This document shows, piece after piece, positions 23,601 through 38,300 of a DNA stretch of 64,000 nt (positions are counted from its first letter, which is position 1; each line of letters begins with the position of its first letter). The DNA lies in contig VXAI01000083.1 in the NCBI GenBank assembly GCA_013399305.1, positions 3,412,959 through 3,476,958 of the forward strand, in the 5' to 3' direction. The position numbers and the translations under genes were made by a program. Source of the DNA: Rostratula benghalensis. Taxonomy: Eukaryota > Chordata > Aves > Charadriiformes > Rostratulidae. Below the pieces are notes generated by a model, which had not been told where the DNA came from, made no database searches, and saw only the letters and a list, made by a program, of their open reading frames with translations.

Positions 23601-24552
23601 TTACACCATGCAGAAATATGAGATTTAAGTTCTCCATGATGCAGAGGTCAGACCACCAGCTAGCACTGAGGTACGTTGAACCCTCAGAGGGAGTGTCCTC
23701 TTTCCATGTGTCTATGAACCCTGTTTAACCTGGACCAGAGGGACAGATAACTTGATTGCTGTGACTGTAAAGCATGTGAGTATAACAAAATTGAAACCTT
23801 AGAATAGAATAATAGAAATTGCTATCTACCCAACTCAACCCATCCCACTCAGGAAATAAATTTCAGATTTCATGCCACTAAGTGTCATGGTTCCCTTCTT
23901 GCTCATTCCACCCCATATTCCCACTCGGCATCACCTCGACTTATCCACAGATTTACATGAAAAAGTACCTTGTCACACCATAAAGATAGTTGTGCTTTGG
24001 CCCCTTCTCTAAGAACAATACATGTCACCTGGTATGTGTGTTTTTAAACGAAAGTTGCATATTTCTACCACACAGAAACTTAACAAATCAGCAGGGAGGT
24101 CTTACGTCCACAAGAGTATATAATCAATCATATCTGACAAAATATCTGACAAAGAAATATTTATAAATTCCTAATCTAGGTATACAATAAGAGAATTTCC
24201 TAAGTCATGAAGTTATTTGCAAAGAACTTCACAGACTTTTTACATGTGCATGCATCAGAACAGCAGTTCACTCCTGTCAAGGGAGCTCTCAGAGTGCAAC
24301 ATAGGAATTCAAGCACCAGCACCAGAAGAGGAGCACTGGGAATCTTGCACTGAGGCTGAATGTAACTGCGCAGAACAAGATTGCTTTTACAAACACCCAT
24401 CTCCAAACCTGCTTTGGAAACAGATCTGTATTGTCTCAGATTTGTCAGAACAAAGATGCATGATAATGATACACTATAACTGAATTGACTAATTGACTAG
24501 TATTGTGCAAGAGATACTGCTTTCATAGTCAGGCATAAAATCTCCTTATGGG
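20607..24552. other. AT-rich non-coding DNA, nothing recognised
   Basis: Several short frames on both strands (20779-21108 +, 21684-21984 +, 23438-23728 +, 24217-24483 +), none with a recognisable domain. There are A-rich and T-rich tracts at 22610-22680 and 22926-22940. A good donor-like GAG|GTACGT lies at 23669-23674 without a convincing exon before it. Confidence 0.55.
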
Positions 24553-24576
24553 AAAAAAAAAAAAAAAAAAAAAAAA
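24553..24576 (+). repeat. Poly(A), 24 bases
   Basis: An uninterrupted A24. CATAAA, a weak polyadenylation-signal variant, lies about 20 bases upstream, so the tract could be the tail of a small retroposed RNA. I could not identify the body or a target-site duplication. Confidence 0.9.
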
Positions 24577-25156
24577 GGCTAAGGAAATTCTACACTGTCC
24601 TCTCCAAATGCTTTTTCCTGTCCAAAACTTAAAATATCCAGGGAGTTGCAGGCAATGGGCAAACCCGTTTATTTTACCCATGTTGCCCCCTAGGTATGAT
24701 ATTTGTATGATCTAAGAGGTATAGAGCCCATAATCCTACAACAAAGATTTGTACGCTGGGGTCACAAACTGGAACTGCAAAACAGACTGCAAATTTTTGC
24801 AAGCAGTCCACAGTAAAAAGATCACTCTGGCATTGCTAATAGGTTTACTATAAGAGTTTACTTAGCTGCCAAATCAATACAAAACAACAACAAATATACC
24901 TTTTTCCTTTTCTGCACCAACAGGAAACTTTCCTAGTGGGAATGCCACTGCTCTCAAAACTGTATCTCCGCAGTTTTTTGAGCACAACAAAGATTTCCAT
25001 TCACACTTAAAAAATGATACTACAATATAGGGAAAAGCTTTCCCACTTTGTTGTTACAGATTTCCTCCGTTTTTAATGTGAACCTTCAAAAGATTGCCAC
25101 ATAGCACTTCTGTACTAAGGCATTCAGGTTATTCTACTTGGTTTGTCGTTACTTGT
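24577..25156. other. Non-coding DNA, nothing recognised
   Basis: No open frame with a recognisable product and no repeat identified between the poly(A) tract and the AT microsatellite block. Confidence 0.6.
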
Positions 25157-25415
25157 TATATATATACTTATACAGGACGTATATACATATATATATTTGT
25201 ATATATATACTTGTACAGGAAAATCACATTTCATTTCAAAACAAACATCAATAATTTTCCATTCATTTTTCACAGTACCCTTTGTCTTATGAAAAGAAGA
25301 TTACATATTAAATTATTTATGTATATATTTTAATTTCATATGTGTATACACCAGCGCATATAGCCATATATTTCTCTTTATATATTTATATATATATGTA
25401 TATGTGTATGTATAA
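25157..25415. repeat. AT/ATGT microsatellite block with duplicated unit
   Basis: A 21-base unit ending ACTTATACAGGA (25157-25177) recurs with one change (ACTTGTACAGGA, 25200-25220), separated by a TATACATATATAT run. A second TA/TGTATG-rich tract lies at 25378-25415. Open frames across it are artefacts of the simple repeat. Confidence 0.8.
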
Positions 25416-28400
25416 AAATAGAAGAAATGTGGTTGCTAAAGTTTGCTTTCAGACACCAATAGTGAAAACAGCAGGGGGCAAGCAGCTGCAAAGAAATGGG
25501 AAGAGGTTTAAATTGAATAGCAGGAAAAGATTCCAAACACATTAGAAAGAGATTTGCGTAATAGTATTTCAACATTGAGGGAATATCAAGTTATGCTGCC
25601 TTTTTAAAGTGCATTCCTAGGCAGTTAATATCAATTACCATAAGCAGGTAAAATTCCAGGGTTTTTAATCTTTTGTGAAGCAGATTTCATTCTTTAGGGA
25701 AGATGTTTTCTATTTGCACTCACAAATGTTAGAAAGATGAAATTCATATAATTTTGAAGATGTAATTCAAACCCAAACAATTTTATTGATAAGTAGTTTT
25801 GTATTTGTCCCATTAAACTAATTAAAATGAGTAGAAGGTATTTCCTTCAAGGAATACAAAACTTACTAGCCAGCTCAATCCCATCAGGTATTACGAAAGT
25901 ACACAGAGCCTCTGAAATTCAGCTTCCAGAGAAGATTACAAAGTGATCGGTACTGGTGTTCACTTCAAACAACTTGATTTTTCCCCAAAAAATCCCATTT
26001 GTCCCAGAACAGAACTAGTTGCTTCCTATAAAGTCTTAAATCTTTTTGTGATGCTTTCCTCCAGCTGTTGTCAAGGCTGATCAGTTTACAGTATAGTTGG
26101 CTATGGCACATGACAATCTGTTGCACGTCAGTCAGGTAGAGAGGCTTAGCCACAGGCTCAGCTCTACGTTAAACCTATTGGCAGTGTGGACGCAGCCCAG
26201 GAGCAGCAGCATTACATCTCTCATGATAAGAGAAAGGCGTAAATAGGGGATAAGTGGCACAGATTTCAGAAGTCCAAGGGTTGTCTTCTGGCTCTGTAAA
26301 CATAACTACCCTGCCCTAGGCAGGCAGTCTCTTGATGCTAGTTGACTCGTTAATATGGAAGGTTGTCGCCCTTTTCTGGTCTTATTTCTCGATCAGCTAA
26401 CCACCGAATAACCATTTCTGTTCATATTAAGAGTTGAGGGACAACTCTGCTAATAAGTTGTAAACCCTTTTCTGTTTAAAGGTAGACTAATTTAAGTACT
26501 CAAAGTCCACACATCTATTTAGATTTCCCCGACATTTGATATTTGCTCTGGAGTTCAGTAAGATTAACATTTCAAGGTCAAAGTCATTCAAGTCCTCAGA
26601 GAGTAATGCCTGTAATAAAATCTATGTCTGCCTTTATGCTGGCAGATGTTAATTACCCCTCTTCTACAACCTCAGATACCAGAACAGAACTATAGCCTTT
26701 TGTAAAACTGTCTTGATCATTCAACACATACTCAATTAATTTTACTTATTGAAAATAACGGTATAAAAGAATTTCAGTTTACCTAGCAGCATCAAGGTAA
26801 ACAACACTTCCCCATCTTCCTACTGCCAAAGTGGTTCTTCTTTGGTTATGAGGAAGAAAATAAGCTGAGTACTGAAGAAGAAATCCTATTTATTTTAGCA
26901 CTGAAAGCACTCCTTTTTCTTGTTAGCAAACAGGGTGGGGGTATTTGTTTCACCTCTGCTGAATTTGCCCCAGGACATAGCAAGGGGAAAAGCTAGAGAA
27001 ATAGAAGATAGCAAAACATTTGCATCAAGACTTCTCAAAAATTCTAAGTTACACATGCACATGCAAGAGGGGAGGGTTGAAAGGTGCTGCTCTTCACAAG
27101 CTTAAAATAGTCCAAGTCCGAGATGGTCTTTTTACCCCACCCTTACCCACGACGTCCCATCCCTGCCCAGTCCTGACACTGATATGTATATGAATAGGTC
27201 TCTAATTGATTAAGACAGCTGAATAGCTAAATGTCTCCCCCCAAAAAAGTGACTGGAAAAGGGTTAGCTGTCTGAGCAAGTTCAAGGTCAACAGAGGGAA
27301 AGAAGCAGGACTACAGCATCCCTGAAAAGCCCTAAACTGAGCTGGGTTTCAGTCTTTTTTAGAGCCTCCCTCCAATCCTAACAATTACAAGAGTGCTGGA
27401 GCCTGGAACAGATTGTTGACCTTTGCCTATACATTTGGTGGATACACAGCTTGTGCTGCTTTAATTAAATATAGGGCTGATAGCCTGGACCAGTGGTCAG
27501 AAACTCATTAAAGTAATGAGAATGCCTTTGCAGCTACCTTCCAGGCTATCTTTGTAAACTCTTCAGGCTGTATTAGAGATTGCAGGGTTGAGAACAGGTC
27601 CAAAAATCTACTAGAGGAATAAATGATGATGGAGGCTCATTATCAAATGAGAGAAATTAATCCAGATGGCTGGGAACAGGGATAGGGCAATTTCAACATA
27701 GTTCTGTTTATTTCACCTAGAATTCTTCCACTCCCAGCATATCAGAGAATTGAAAAAATGACGGCATAAAATTCATATTTCTTGTATACTTCTTAAATGC
27801 CCAGGGAAAGCAGCTGGTGCTCAGATATTGAGATTTAATTAAATTTAAAACTCAATTAATAAGATGGACGAGTTTGAAAGCTTAGATATGGATCTACAGC
27901 TAAACTTTTTCCAAACCTCTTTTCCTAAAGCGACTATAAGCAGATGTTCCCCCAGGATTAAATTCGTGAGTATCCCTTCCCTCTCTTTTCTGTCAAATCC
28001 CTGTTCAAGACCTGCAAAAGCAAAGCAAAATGACAGAGCCACAGCTAGGAGATTCCTGCCATCAAAATCTAAGAAGATGTCTCTACAGTATTGCTACATA
28101 CACACAGTACAAGCACTTGTTCAACCCACAATGGATCTGGTTTTATCAAAGTAAATTATGAGCAATCTCACAAATGCCTATGCATTATCATTTAAAATTC
28201 TGCATTGGTAAAAAGGCTTCTGAGCTTGGAGCGCCTTAAATTTTCCAAATAAGGGCATACAGCTCATCAGTCCAAATGTAAAAAGTTTGCCTCCTTGATT
28301 TTATTTCCCTTGGCATTTTTCCCTTTTTCTTGATAGAAGACAGCTCCATTGCTATGCTGATAAAAGAGCAGGAAAGCTATATGATACTGCCACCATCAAA

Positions 28401-31400
28401 AATCACTTTCTTGTCAAAAATCTATATATTACTGTTGTAGCTGAAAGCAGCTTTGGTATAGATTCAAGGAAATGCTGCTGGGACACACTATCTGTGTTTG
28501 CATTAGGGCTTTTCTCTGGTCTGGCTAGTAATTGTTTCAGTCAGAGAACTCTTTTTTTGTCTGTGCTGCACTTGTCAACTGCTTCGTGGGCAGGCTGTTG
28601 GGGAAACTGAAGCTTTAAGAAGCTTGTTTTCAAAGTAATTAAAAGTAAAGATTTTTCCTCTTGTTTTCTTGCTGCCCCAGGATTTTTGCTCTTGAGCAGA
28701 AGCTCCCTATTGAAGTGAACAGCGCTTTCAAGAATGACATCTTTGGTCAGTACAACCACACTTGTGCAGCAGTGATTTTATTATGCAGTGCTGTGTTTAG
28801 CCAACTGAGAATGAGACGACAATTAAAATAAAGCTTTTATAGAGTACCTGCATTCAGGCAGACATATTATGCGCTTATAAGAGATAATATGCCCCAGAAA
28901 ATGAGATGGCAAAATTCAGCTAGGATGTAGGCTTTCTTGAAAAACACCATACACCAGTTAAACTATGCTTGTGTATACCAAAGCTGCTGTCATCTGAATA
29001 ATTCCACAATAAGTCATGACAATAAAACAATTCCTATGGCAGAAAAGCAGAGAAGGGAGAGGTTTTCATGTCTCTTTCTTTGGAAAGAACATTTTAAATA
29101 GGCCTGTTTTCTATGATGCTAACATTCCTAGCTGGATCTACAAGTTTTTACCAAGATACACCTTGCTGAGATAGTGGGACCTGAATTTAAAATGTTAATA
29201 AAGGAGAAAACCAGAAGTTCTTATCTTTACCCTGCACAGCTCTTTCCCGGCTTTCCTTGGATCTATGATCTTCTTTGCTTTCCGATCCTTTCCATTTTAT
29301 TTTATTCAGTGAAAAAGTGGAAAAAGGTGTTAAAAGAAAAAAAAAATAAAAAAAGGGAAAATGTGATGTTAGACAAATCAGTATGTTTCTGTCCATATGC
29401 TCTCTCCAGAAATCAGAAGATATGGCAAAAATCACTGATACCAGACAAGCAAAATAAAAGCTCTGTCAAAGACGTAACATAGGACAAGGACATAACAGCT
29501 GCCAGCATAAGTCATCACTGTTCAGGACCTAACTTTACACTGGTGAAAATAAAGAAAAAACTCCACTGAAAAGAACTGTATCCTTTAAGCAGAAGATAAT
29601 TCAGCTCCAGAAAGTATGACTGCAAATCTCATAGCCCAACCTTCTACCCTTCTCTCACACACACACTGAAGTAGGAGCGACAATCCAGTGGGGAAAGCAA
29701 CTCACAATTGCTGCTTCTTTTATAACTTTGGAAAATGAGGCCAAGGACAAATTTTTCAAATTCAGAAATTAATTTTCAAACATTGCTCTCAAAGTTGTAA
29801 CAAGCTCCAGTTATGACAATTAGAGGTCAGCTAACAGGCTTAATGATCACACATCATACGCTGAAATGGTAGAATGAAAAGCATTTTTAGCTCCATACTG
29901 AGTTCTGAGTAAATCTGTATAACATTTAGAATTTATGGATTATGGGAAACATAAACACATTCATATTTGCTTTGAAAAATGAGGAAAAGTATGTTCAGTA
30001 TTTTTATCTATACTTCAGTTACATAAAATGACTGAAGAGAAGTTTCATTTTTGAATTTCATGCCTTAATTTCAGCTTTCTTTTTTTTTTTAAATATCAAG
30101 TCATTTCATACCAACACAAATAGGAACACTCTGAATTAAAGGTCAAGCTATTTCATTACAGCCACCCATTCAGAGTAGCTAGAAGGGAATATCTTTCAAA
30201 ATATCTTTCAAGCCATTCTATATTGCAGCTGCCCTTTGCTGAACTTGCTTAGGTTTTTCTAGGCTTATACAAGTAGTAGGTGATTTTTGGAGTTTGCCTG
30301 ACATAAATGAAGCTTGTTATTGGTATGTAGATGTACAGAAATTTAGTAGTGAGAAAAGCTGCAGGTATGTTATTTATTGGTTAGAGAAAAATGACAAACT
30401 GATTTTATTTGTCAAACTGAACCATTTGCCTGTTAAACTTGCTTTTTGTCAATAAGCTATTGCTTATGCAAATAAAAATAGCAAAACATATACAAAGTGA
30501 CAGAATACAAAGTTCCAATGTAAATCCGCTGTGTATGTATCTGTAATATGCATATGAAATATATGCACATAGAATTAGTCATATTAATGTTTTAAAGAAT
30601 AACAGACATAAAGAGTAAATGCTTAGAAGATGAATATATAAAGTAAGCAATGTAGGAAAGAACACTTGTGGAGGTGATTTCTGGAATTACTTTCCTCAAC
30701 AATCATATTGTCAGACCCAGGTTATGCAAAGTAGAGTGCTGGTGTACTCATGGTGGTATATGAGTGAAAATTAAATTTATGTTGGAGTTCTTCCTGAAAT
30801 AAAGTTGTTATTTCTATTATTTTCAGAGGTGACTGGGAAGAAATAAGCCTAACCAAAATAAAAGCATCAACAGACCAGATTTAATTCAATACTAATCTGG
30901 TAATGACTTCTAGACAAAAGTCAAATATAAAACTAAGTACTACAATATGTACACTATTGTGCTATGGCGTGTATTTCATATAGTGCATAAAAACTTATGA
31001 AATAGCTTAGAGAATTTTGTTTTATCTTTTTGTGGAACATAGGAATAAATAAATTTCTATTTCCAATCCTCAGCGTTTACTTCTTTCTTCCTGTCTCCCA
31101 CATCTAATCCTCCACTGCAGATCCATTTAACCTTTATTCATCACAATCTATGACACACTCCGTGAGACACTTCTGTTCCTTTGTAATTCATTTCAATTCA
31201 ATTCAGCCTGGTCAAACAGGACAGTAACTGTCCAAAGCTGAGATACTTCTACATATGCATTTTAATTCCCTTGTAATGAAGTATGAATTAAAAGGCTCAT
31301 GCAGTTCTAGTGTGTGAGTAGCTTGATTGATCAGTCTTTGAGAATGGTACAACATGCCCAATATGATATCCATAAATCCAGCTATGTTTCAAGGGTTTGG

Positions 31401-32304
31401 AGCAGGTTCAGGCTGGAGGATATAATTCAAGGATTTAGTGGCCACATACTGTGAAGTCTATACAGAACTTCTAGTAAATGAACATTTTCAAAAGTCAAAA
31501 AATGTCAAGAGTTTAAGGAAAAAAACAAAAAGACAAAAAGAGCTGTCTCTGCCAAATACCAACTCCCTATTTCAAAAACTAGCAGTGCCAAGCCCTCTCA
31601 AACAGAAGTGCCCAGTAGGTTCTTTCTGTTTGAACCACAAACAGGAGTACTTTATTTCCTACCCTGCACATGTGCAGAGCATTTTAGATGATACTCTGAA
31701 AGCAAAATAAAAAGGAAATATTTTCTTGGCCTTGATACTTGGTACAGGGAATTGAAATCCAAATTGGTAGGTTTTTGCAAAGTTAGGATACATGTAAGTT
31801 GACATTAATACTCAACTGGCAATTGCCAGTTCTCTTTATAGTAACAGAGTTAATATACTTCAATGTAAACTTTCCATACTCTAATAACTGGGAAGTAAGA
31901 TCATGTTTTGATACTTAAATCAATACTCATTTTAGTTTTCAGATCACCATTTTTAGTTTTGCAGGTGTGTAAATATAACTGGGATCTGCAGGCAAAAGCA
32001 GCTGCACTTCAAGAGGCGTGTGCTGCAGCCTAGGCAGAAATACACATGGAGTTCTGAGCCTCAACTTAAACTCCCCATTCAAGCAATATTCCTAATGCCA
32101 TCTGTTGTTAATTTTGAATGTTGTTAGTCTTCTAACATTAGCTGATTAGTCTTTCCTTGTGCCTCTGAAATAATGAAAATGTCTTAAAATACATTTCCAC
32201 ATAGAGAACGTACTAATTGGAGAAAAAAAATGGCACAGGATCAGCTCATTCTAACAAATGGCAATGGAGAGAAAACATATATTTTGGATTTCTTAATTAT
32301 AAAA
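25416..32304. other. AT-rich non-coding DNA; enhancer-like patches
   Basis: No gene recognised. Frames at 27864-28154 (+), 28541-28759 (-), 29174-29482 (+) and 31438-31710 (+, starts with GTG) lack known domains. The stretch 27420-28920 has fewer simple repeats and more transcription-factor-like words than its surroundings and reads like conserved non-coding DNA. That is an impression, not a measurement. Confidence 0.5.
28245..28254. promoter_or_regulatory. Consensus CArG box (SRF-type site)
   Basis: CCAAATAAGG fits CC(A/T)6GG exactly, the site bound by serum response factor. It lies in a stretch of mixed composition with octamer-like words (CTATGCATTATC near 28177, CTATGCTGAT near 28352). 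Function is inferred only from the motif; a ten-base match can be chance. Confidence 0.35.
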
Positions 32305-32305
32305 N
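32305..32305. other. Single ambiguous base (N)
   Basis: One N inside an A-run of AT-rich DNA, either an unresolved base or a one-base gap. Confidence 0.98.
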
Positions 32306-35300
32306 AAATATTTGTACTTCAAATATTCAATACATCTCATTTAATTATTTACTGAGTAAATTTATAAGTATATATCCATCATACTTTAATGTATAGGTCT
32401 TACTAATATACATAACTACATACATACCCACAGTTCCAGGGACAACTCCAATATTTCTAAGTAGACAAATATAAAATGGCTCAGTATGTAGAAAAATACC
32501 AACAAAGAGAATGCGGTAGTAACTTGTTCCAAGTCAGCTAGATTAAGCTTTGCCTGATACCATAGGCAAGCAGGGCTCCTCTGGCAGGAGAACGTCCTTC
32601 TCCAGCCACAGATCCTTGTGTATGCACCTCCATAGATGGATTAGATGGCATGATGCTCTAGCTGAGCTTGCTGTCATTATCCCTCCTGAGGAACAGGATA
32701 TATTAGCCTGAGACAAGTACAATATTAATGGGGTTTTTTGTTGTACTACTACTGTTCTCCTTTGAGAAATGCTAAATGGCTTCAGAAGCTGAGGGTGGGG
32801 AACTTGTGTCCCCATTCTGCTATGACAGTCACATTGCCTGTCAGGGAAACTCACCAGATTAATCCCTTCCAGTAGCTGGGCTATGCCTGAGGCTCCAACA
32901 CTAGAAGAAACAGAACTACTGAGAAGCTAGTTATGTGCCCAGGAGCTAGAAATGGGCCTGGAGGAAATAAAGTATATATATGGCTGTGTACCATAAGAGA
33001 AACAGTAAGGAAAACACAGACATAACGTTGGCCCAAGTTTCCTTAAAAACAAGGACAGCGACATTTGGGAAATGTGATCCTAGTACAAAGAGAATGGATA
33101 TGGAGTAGGAAAGACATATATATATATTTATAAAGTCCAAAAGGAAAACTAAAAAGGTACAGACAGAAGTTATTAATTCTAGCAGAGCCAGTATCTCAGC
33201 AGTTTTTACCCAGATGTACGCTGATATGCATTTGGATAATACAGTCTGGTGTTTTGATCCAGTTCTCCATACCTTAAAGCTTTCTACACCAGTAGAAATA
33301 ACCCAGCAAATAAAAAATTAATACCTTTCTGCTGGGTATAGCTAACGGAATTGGCTAAAAATGGTTCAACAAGCAACTGAGCCAGCACGAAAGAAGGGGT
33401 AGGAGGAGATGGATTTCCCTTCTCAGCAGGATCAGCTGTAATGTGCAGCTTTACTCACACAGTACCATTTTTTTTTTCTCTAAAAATTAGTTCAGAGACA
33501 GGTTTCTGATATCCAGTCACCAGAGTAGTATATTCAGCAGCACTAGGCAAAAGTTGATAATGAGAATACCTACTCACTGACTGAAATTGAATGGGAAGAG
33601 CAATCATGTTTGGAAATTTGCAAGAACACCAAGCTTAAAATACCAATTCTACAAAAGCACTGAGTAACACAAAATCAGCTGAAGTGTTGTTCTGTTTTGT
33701 CTGAAACTAGGAAGCATAGACAATGTCCTTTAATAGTATGCTCTCAATAACAATGAGGGGAAAGAGATGCTGTGGTAGCATCCTCATCAAAGTCCTGCTG
33801 TTATTCCAGTACTGGCATGCCAAGGGTGCTCTGAATTTTCCTAACAATGGTCATTCACAAGTTCCTATGCTCCCAAACTTCCATTAGCCTCTGTAGACAA
33901 AAGTAGACAGAAGTATCTGCTCTTTCTCTGGAATTCCTTGTTCTTATAAGTCCTTGGTGTTGATAACTGCAAGTAGGAAGCTCTGGAAGATTTTTCTTTT
34001 CTCATAATATTTTGAAAGTTTGAATTTGATGTCAATATCTTTCTGCTTTCAATGAAGGAAGTTCCATCTTTCTCAATTTTTAACTATCTTTAATTATGAA
34101 TGATTCATGTTATAGCAACACCAAATGCCTTGGTAAGAGTTGGTGCACTACCGGTCTCAGCACATGCCTACAGTGTTAGGTATCTCCACCTGCAGATCAC
34201 TTCTAATAAACATAAATATCCAATCTTACTAACTGGAGATAAATTAAAGAGAAAGAGACAGACAAACTTGGATGACCAAACATTGTGTCTTTGCCAAATG
34301 GGCCTAACTTAAATGTAGTGTATGGGATAATGTGAAATACGTATAGGTTTTTAAACTTTCTGTCCAAAACACTAAACAGTATATTTAAACCTACTATTTA
34401 CAGGCATCATTATTTTTTTTTAAATCAAGCATTACATTATCATCAAGATTATAATTACTTTCCAGCAACATAAGTCAAATGTGGAATTCCCTTGAACATA
34501 ACCGTCCTGTAGTTGTCCTCCTGCTTTAAAAGAACCTAAAATACATACAGACAGTAAGGCTTATTCAGTGATAATGCAAAATAAATGCATTTTCACAAAA
34601 GACCCATTTCAGTCTACTGCATACAGGTGTACTGAAGACAAGTTATGCATATTAAACCGCCACATAGACAACATCTGAAAAAATATTGCTATGCAAGCAC
34701 TTTCTCCTATTTCCAAAACTAACTGAATCTGCAGATGCACAGGATGCTTAACTAGAAGCAGGGATAATGTATGCATTATTTCTTTTACTCACCACTTCCT
34801 CTCATAGCTCTCAGCATACAGGTCTGATACTACACATAAGAATGAGACAGAAGAAAGAACTTTACAAATTGTGCAAAATAACATTAATCCATCGAAAAGG
34901 ACATAAATTAATCCTCTCTTTTCTAGGACTGAAAGCTAGATATCTATTAGCAAGTATTCCAGAAGCTCTTATTTCATTCCTGAACTGAGAAACCTTCATT
35001 AATTTGGGCCATTAATTGTGGAGATTCATTACTGGCATATTTTCATCACTTCAGTTTCCTTTTAATGTATTCTTAATGAAATGCTTCTATTTTCACACAG
35101 GCCTTCTATATCAGAATTAACTTGTGCAGCTTTGCAAAAGGTTCACTATATTCAGGAAGCTGAATGAGCCATGTGCTTATCATAAAATACTATGATTTAC
35201 TAATAATGCTAAGTGCACTTCAGTATCAGGCACTACATAATAAAGGCTCTGTAAGTTTATTGTTTTCTACACAGTGACAATTCTGCCCTTCAAAATATGG

Positions 35301-38300
35301 GCAAACATGAAATCCTGTCTTAGAAGCAGGATTTGCCTATTTGGTGGTAAATATTAGTTTCAGGTGCTCTTTCCCTATCTCTGTTTTCCTTCCAAACTCA
35401 CACATAACTCCCAATGACATTAATGGGACACAAATTCTATGCAATACGGAGAGGTAAAAGGTCTCCTGCAGCGTTAGGGTAAGATACCTAGAAAAACCTG
35501 GGTAAGCTACATGCTAATTATCTACCAGGTACAACCATTCATAAAATGTTAAATAAATAATAGGAAAATAATGCTGGCAAACAAATGCATTTGCATATAC
35601 TACATACTCAAAAAGTGCACAGCTTCTTCAGGATTCTGAGACATAAACCTAATGTAGTCAATTGGACTGAAAACCCTGTGGCCAAATGACCTACAACAAC
35701 TTCCTTCCTATTCTCTGGGACTTTCCTGGCATGCCTTAGGTATTGATGAGTAAAAAAGCATTCAGATCCCACTGACAGGCATTTCATATAAAGTTCATGA
35801 TTACAGGTATAAAATATTACTCGCCTGTTGTATGTCACCTTCAGTGACATCTATCTTTTGGTTTCTCTTTCACAATTTTAATGATAAATCCGGTTTTCAA
35901 TTAACAGAAAATACTTTAAAAATTAATTTTGTTTCATTTGGGTAACATCCATTGATTTATATTCAATTTCAATTTTCAATTCTTAGTTTTATATTTAAAT
36001 TAGCAAAAGAAATATATAGATTCTCACTGCAAATACCTTTGTGATATATTTGACAGATTTTGTAGGTACTGTTACATATTTATAGGCTTCAGTTTATTAA
36101 TTGAATAAAATTAAATACATTTTTCAAACCTAATTCTCTGCGGAGAATTCTCTCAATTCACACTGATGAAGGTCCATTGAAAGTAGTGACAGCTATGCAA
36201 ATGCTCCAGTGGTTTGTATGTGGAGTTGCATTTCACAGTCCATTTCTAATCAGTACAGCTTTTAGGCATATTGCTAAAGATTCACTTCTATCAATGACTT
36301 AATCACAATCTTAACATTAATTATACCTTAAATAGTTAGTTGACCAGCCTGCATTTGAGTTTTGATCAAAAACTTTCCCAGAATGAAAGGACAGACCAAA
36401 GAGGGAGACCCAACTTTTCATTTCATTTTACAGCCAGAAACACGCCGTTTGCTCTTATTGTAACTTAGATTGCATGCAACAATTTGTCTTGCAACAAACA
36501 GGACTGGCAGAAAAATCACAATGTCAAGTACAATCTTTTTCATCAAAGAAAAGCATTTCAGAAGTTTCATTGTGTTTCACCTTTGTGACATAATGTTTCA
36601 TAATGCTGTATTGCTTTTAGTACAAATGTCCTTAAATGTCACCAGCTCATTAGTGCAAGTATACTTACTTCTGCTTATAATTATAGGCTACTTATGATTA
36701 ATGTGCATTTTTTAAATAGTACCTGTTCCACTGGGATTATTTAAAATGGATAATTAGTAGCATCTCCTCGAGAAGAGGATTTAAATATTCTAAAACTTAA
36801 CCTACATACGTATTTGCACATAATAATCACAGAGTTTAAATGAACAATTCTAAATTATTTGTAATGCAACTTCAGATAAGTCTAGTTTTCCTAATCCTTC
36901 CTATCACCTTATGGCAATAAAAATAAATTTTAAATAATTTTAAAAAAAAGGAAGAGAGAAGCAAACCCAAACACTATACAATGCAACAAGATACAATATA
37001 GGAACTGCTGTATTAAGCTACCTGCTATCAAGCTTACACTATCAAGTTCTGATCAAAGCCCAGGTCTCAATCCTGGAAGACAAGCACTCTGGTCTCACAA
37101 AGCCACGTCCTGCTGTGGGACTTCCCGGGGTGTCTATTCAGTGAGAGGTGTTCTCTGTCCTTACATGGGCAAAGAAAACGTGCCCTCATGTGCTTTTATT
37201 TCAAGGGAAAAGGGAAGACCATAACTTTCCCAGAAGAGAAGATGATGTGTGGGAATTATACCACAACCACGTTCACCTTGTGCAACCTTACACAAAGTAT
37301 GAAACTTAGCAATAGTTATTGTGAAAAGGGCATTTCCAAAGATTTCATCTGAAGCCTGAATGAGACCTATAAATAGTGATCTTAACTTACTGTTTTCTGA
37401 AGTTCTTATTTAACTTGTTTATTTGATACATGCAACCAATCTGAACTGGTAAAATTCCCTAAAGCTTATGAAACTACTGGCAGCTTTCCAGACTATGGGC
37501 TACGTTTGCAATATTTTAATTCTGATAGCACATTCATTCCACTCACAATATGATTTCAGTGATCTATATTTTTTCCCTGTATTGACAGAGTTGTTTATGG
37601 CACTCCTCAGGTATAGGCCTTGGGTCCCATTCTACATTTATCTGCTCCCATTAAGTGGTGTCATTAAAGACATTTCGACAGCTCTCTCGGCACTCTATGA
37701 ATGTTTGTGACATTAAAGCTTGAATGTCTTCAAATTTCCTACAGCTAAGTGTTGACAAGCTTGAATTCTTATTTATTGGTTCCCTGCAGTAACAAACTGC
37801 ATGTTCATCTTTGACAGTTCCTTTCATGATGAGCTCTGTCCACAAAAGGCTGATGTTTTCAAACTACATTTGAGCAAACCCACAGTTTTAGGGGCCAAAT
37901 TTATTGCAGTACTTAAAAAAAAAAACAAAAACAAAAAAAGATAAACATCAAAAGAAATAATGAGATCTTTAAATGTTACACTGAATCACATGTACTTATT
38001 TTCAATGAAGCAAGATCCATCAGAAAAAACCGCTAGCTTTTGTTTCAGTATATGATGAAGAAAGAAGTATCCTCATTCCCTAAAGACAAGGCTCCCACAA
38101 TCATAAATTAGCAGATGCAGATGAGGATTTTATATCATTGTCCAAAATCTGCATGAAGCACATACAGAAAACTCAGAACTTTCAAATTAGATTAATTTCC
38201 TTGTTACCTCCTTTTAGATACATTCCACTAAATGTTAACTAAACAAGCTTAGCGAAGAAGCTGAGCTCATGTAGGTGTTTTCCCCATTTTGTATTAAGCT

